Shown here: one piece after another, positions 63,695 to 64,000 of the stretch
How positions within the stretch are numbered: the stretch's first letter is position 1
How the letters are laid out: every line of letters starts with the position of its first letter
Source: Rhodocyclales bacterium
Lineage (GTDB): Bacteria; Pseudomonadota; Gammaproteobacteria; Burkholderiales; Rhodocyclaceae
Assembly (NCBI GenBank): GCA_016183655.1
Contig: JACPEH010000009.1
Location: forward strand, 62,001-126,000
Direction: 5' to 3'
DNA length: 64,000 nt
Position numbers and translations under genes: made by a program
The notes under the pieces: generated by a model
Seen by the model: the letters and a program-made list of their open reading frames with translations, nothing else
Told to the model about the DNA's origin: nothing
The model's database searches: none

Positions 63695-64000
63695 TCAATC
63701 CTCGCTGTGCGTGGCGATCCGGCTGCTGCCCTGGTGCCTGGCCGCGGCCAGGGCCATGTCCGCCTTGCGCAGCAGCGTCGGCGTGTCCTGCCCGTGGTCC
63801 GGGTAGAAGGCGATGCCGATGCTCGCCGCCACCGTGCAGGCTCGGCCATTCACTTCCAGCGCTTCGCCGATCACCTGCTGGATATCCCGTGCGAGGCAGA
63901 GGGCAGCGTCGGCATCGTCGATCTCTTCGAGGACCAGCACGAATTCGTCGTCGCCGAGGCGGCCGACGGTGTCGGTCGCGCGCAGCCGGATGCTCAGGCG
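63695..64000 (-). CDS. GGDEF-domain protein, N-terminus outside window
   Basis: The gene runs off the window edge; 101 C-terminal residues are visible. They form the second half of a GGDEF domain. The RxxD I-site is present (RATD), but the active motif reads GRLGDDEFVLVLEE: the second Gly of GGDEF is Asp. That residue is part of the nucleotide-binding turn, so cyclase activity may be weak or absent. The C-terminal SIGIAFYPDHGQD and KADMALAAARHQG motifs are normal. Other domains cannot be seen. Confidence 0.85.
   Translation of the reverse strand, partial: RLSIRLRATDTVGRLGDDEFVLVLEEIDDADAALCLARDIQQVIGEALEVNGRACTVAASIGIAFYPDHGQDTPTLLRKADMALAAARHQGSSRIATHSED

Overview
This 64 kb window is high-GC DNA packed with genes. 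Gene content and protein flavour point to a facultatively anaerobic, respiring betaproteobacterium, most likely Rhodocyclales (Dechloromonas/Azospira/Azonexus-like). The evidence is FNR/ANR-type operators, a bacteriohemerythrin, a NO-reductase-family enzyme, many PAS-GGDEF-EAL signalling proteins, and a core set (glnE, yhdP, tldD, dtd, aroG, rhlE) in betaproteobacterial style. No rRNA, tRNA or CRISPR array was seen.

Layout: 1-2.2 kb, end of a multi-PAS diguanylate cyclase whose stop codon lies in a palindromic MITE-like repeat. 2.2-8.5 kb, transport genes (TDT anion channel, Ca-type P-ATPase, MFS) and dtd. 8.6-11.5 kb, a PAS histidine kinase. 11.5-14 kb, a structured small-RNA candidate, a MarR regulator and tandem tartronate-semialdehyde-reductase paralogues, then an intergenic repeat. 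14.3-18.3 kb, a PAS-GGDEF-EAL protein and two exported proteins. 18.5-20.8 kb, the highlight: a qNOR-family protein with the active-site changes of nitric oxide dismutase (NOD). 21-24 kb, a methylthioribose salvage (DHAP-shunt) pair divergent from a methionine aminotransferase. 24-28.2 kb, an AT-richer all-minus-strand island (VanY, LysE, two hypotheticals, a lipoprotein hydrolase) carrying two group II intron 3'-end remnants. 28.2-34 kb, an EF-hand membrane protein, a secreted protein and glnE. 34-41 kb, yhdP-nitrilase-tldD and a PilJ-domain protein. 41-48 kb, a lipoprotein, a radical SAM protein, aroG, a GT39 glycosyltransferase coupled to a UbiA-like prenyltransferase, and a CorA homologue. 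48-51 kb, a PAS-GAF-GGDEF-EAL-REC protein. 51-58 kb, pduO, hydroxypyruvate isomerase, an FNR-controlled bacteriohemerythrin, and glcC-glcDEF. 58-64 kb, an HDOD protein, an acyl-CoA synthetase, a PP2C phosphatase, rhlE and the end of another diguanylate cyclase.

How the genes fit together: glcDEF (glycolate to glyoxylate), hyi and the two GarR-like reductases belong to one glyoxylate/tartronate-semialdehyde route, though they lie in separate places. The NOD-like enzyme would, if active, convert NO to N2 and O2. An FNR-driven O2-binding bacteriohemerythrin elsewhere in the window fits a life at low oxygen. Many c-di-GMP proteins with different sensor modules suggest extensive behavioural control.
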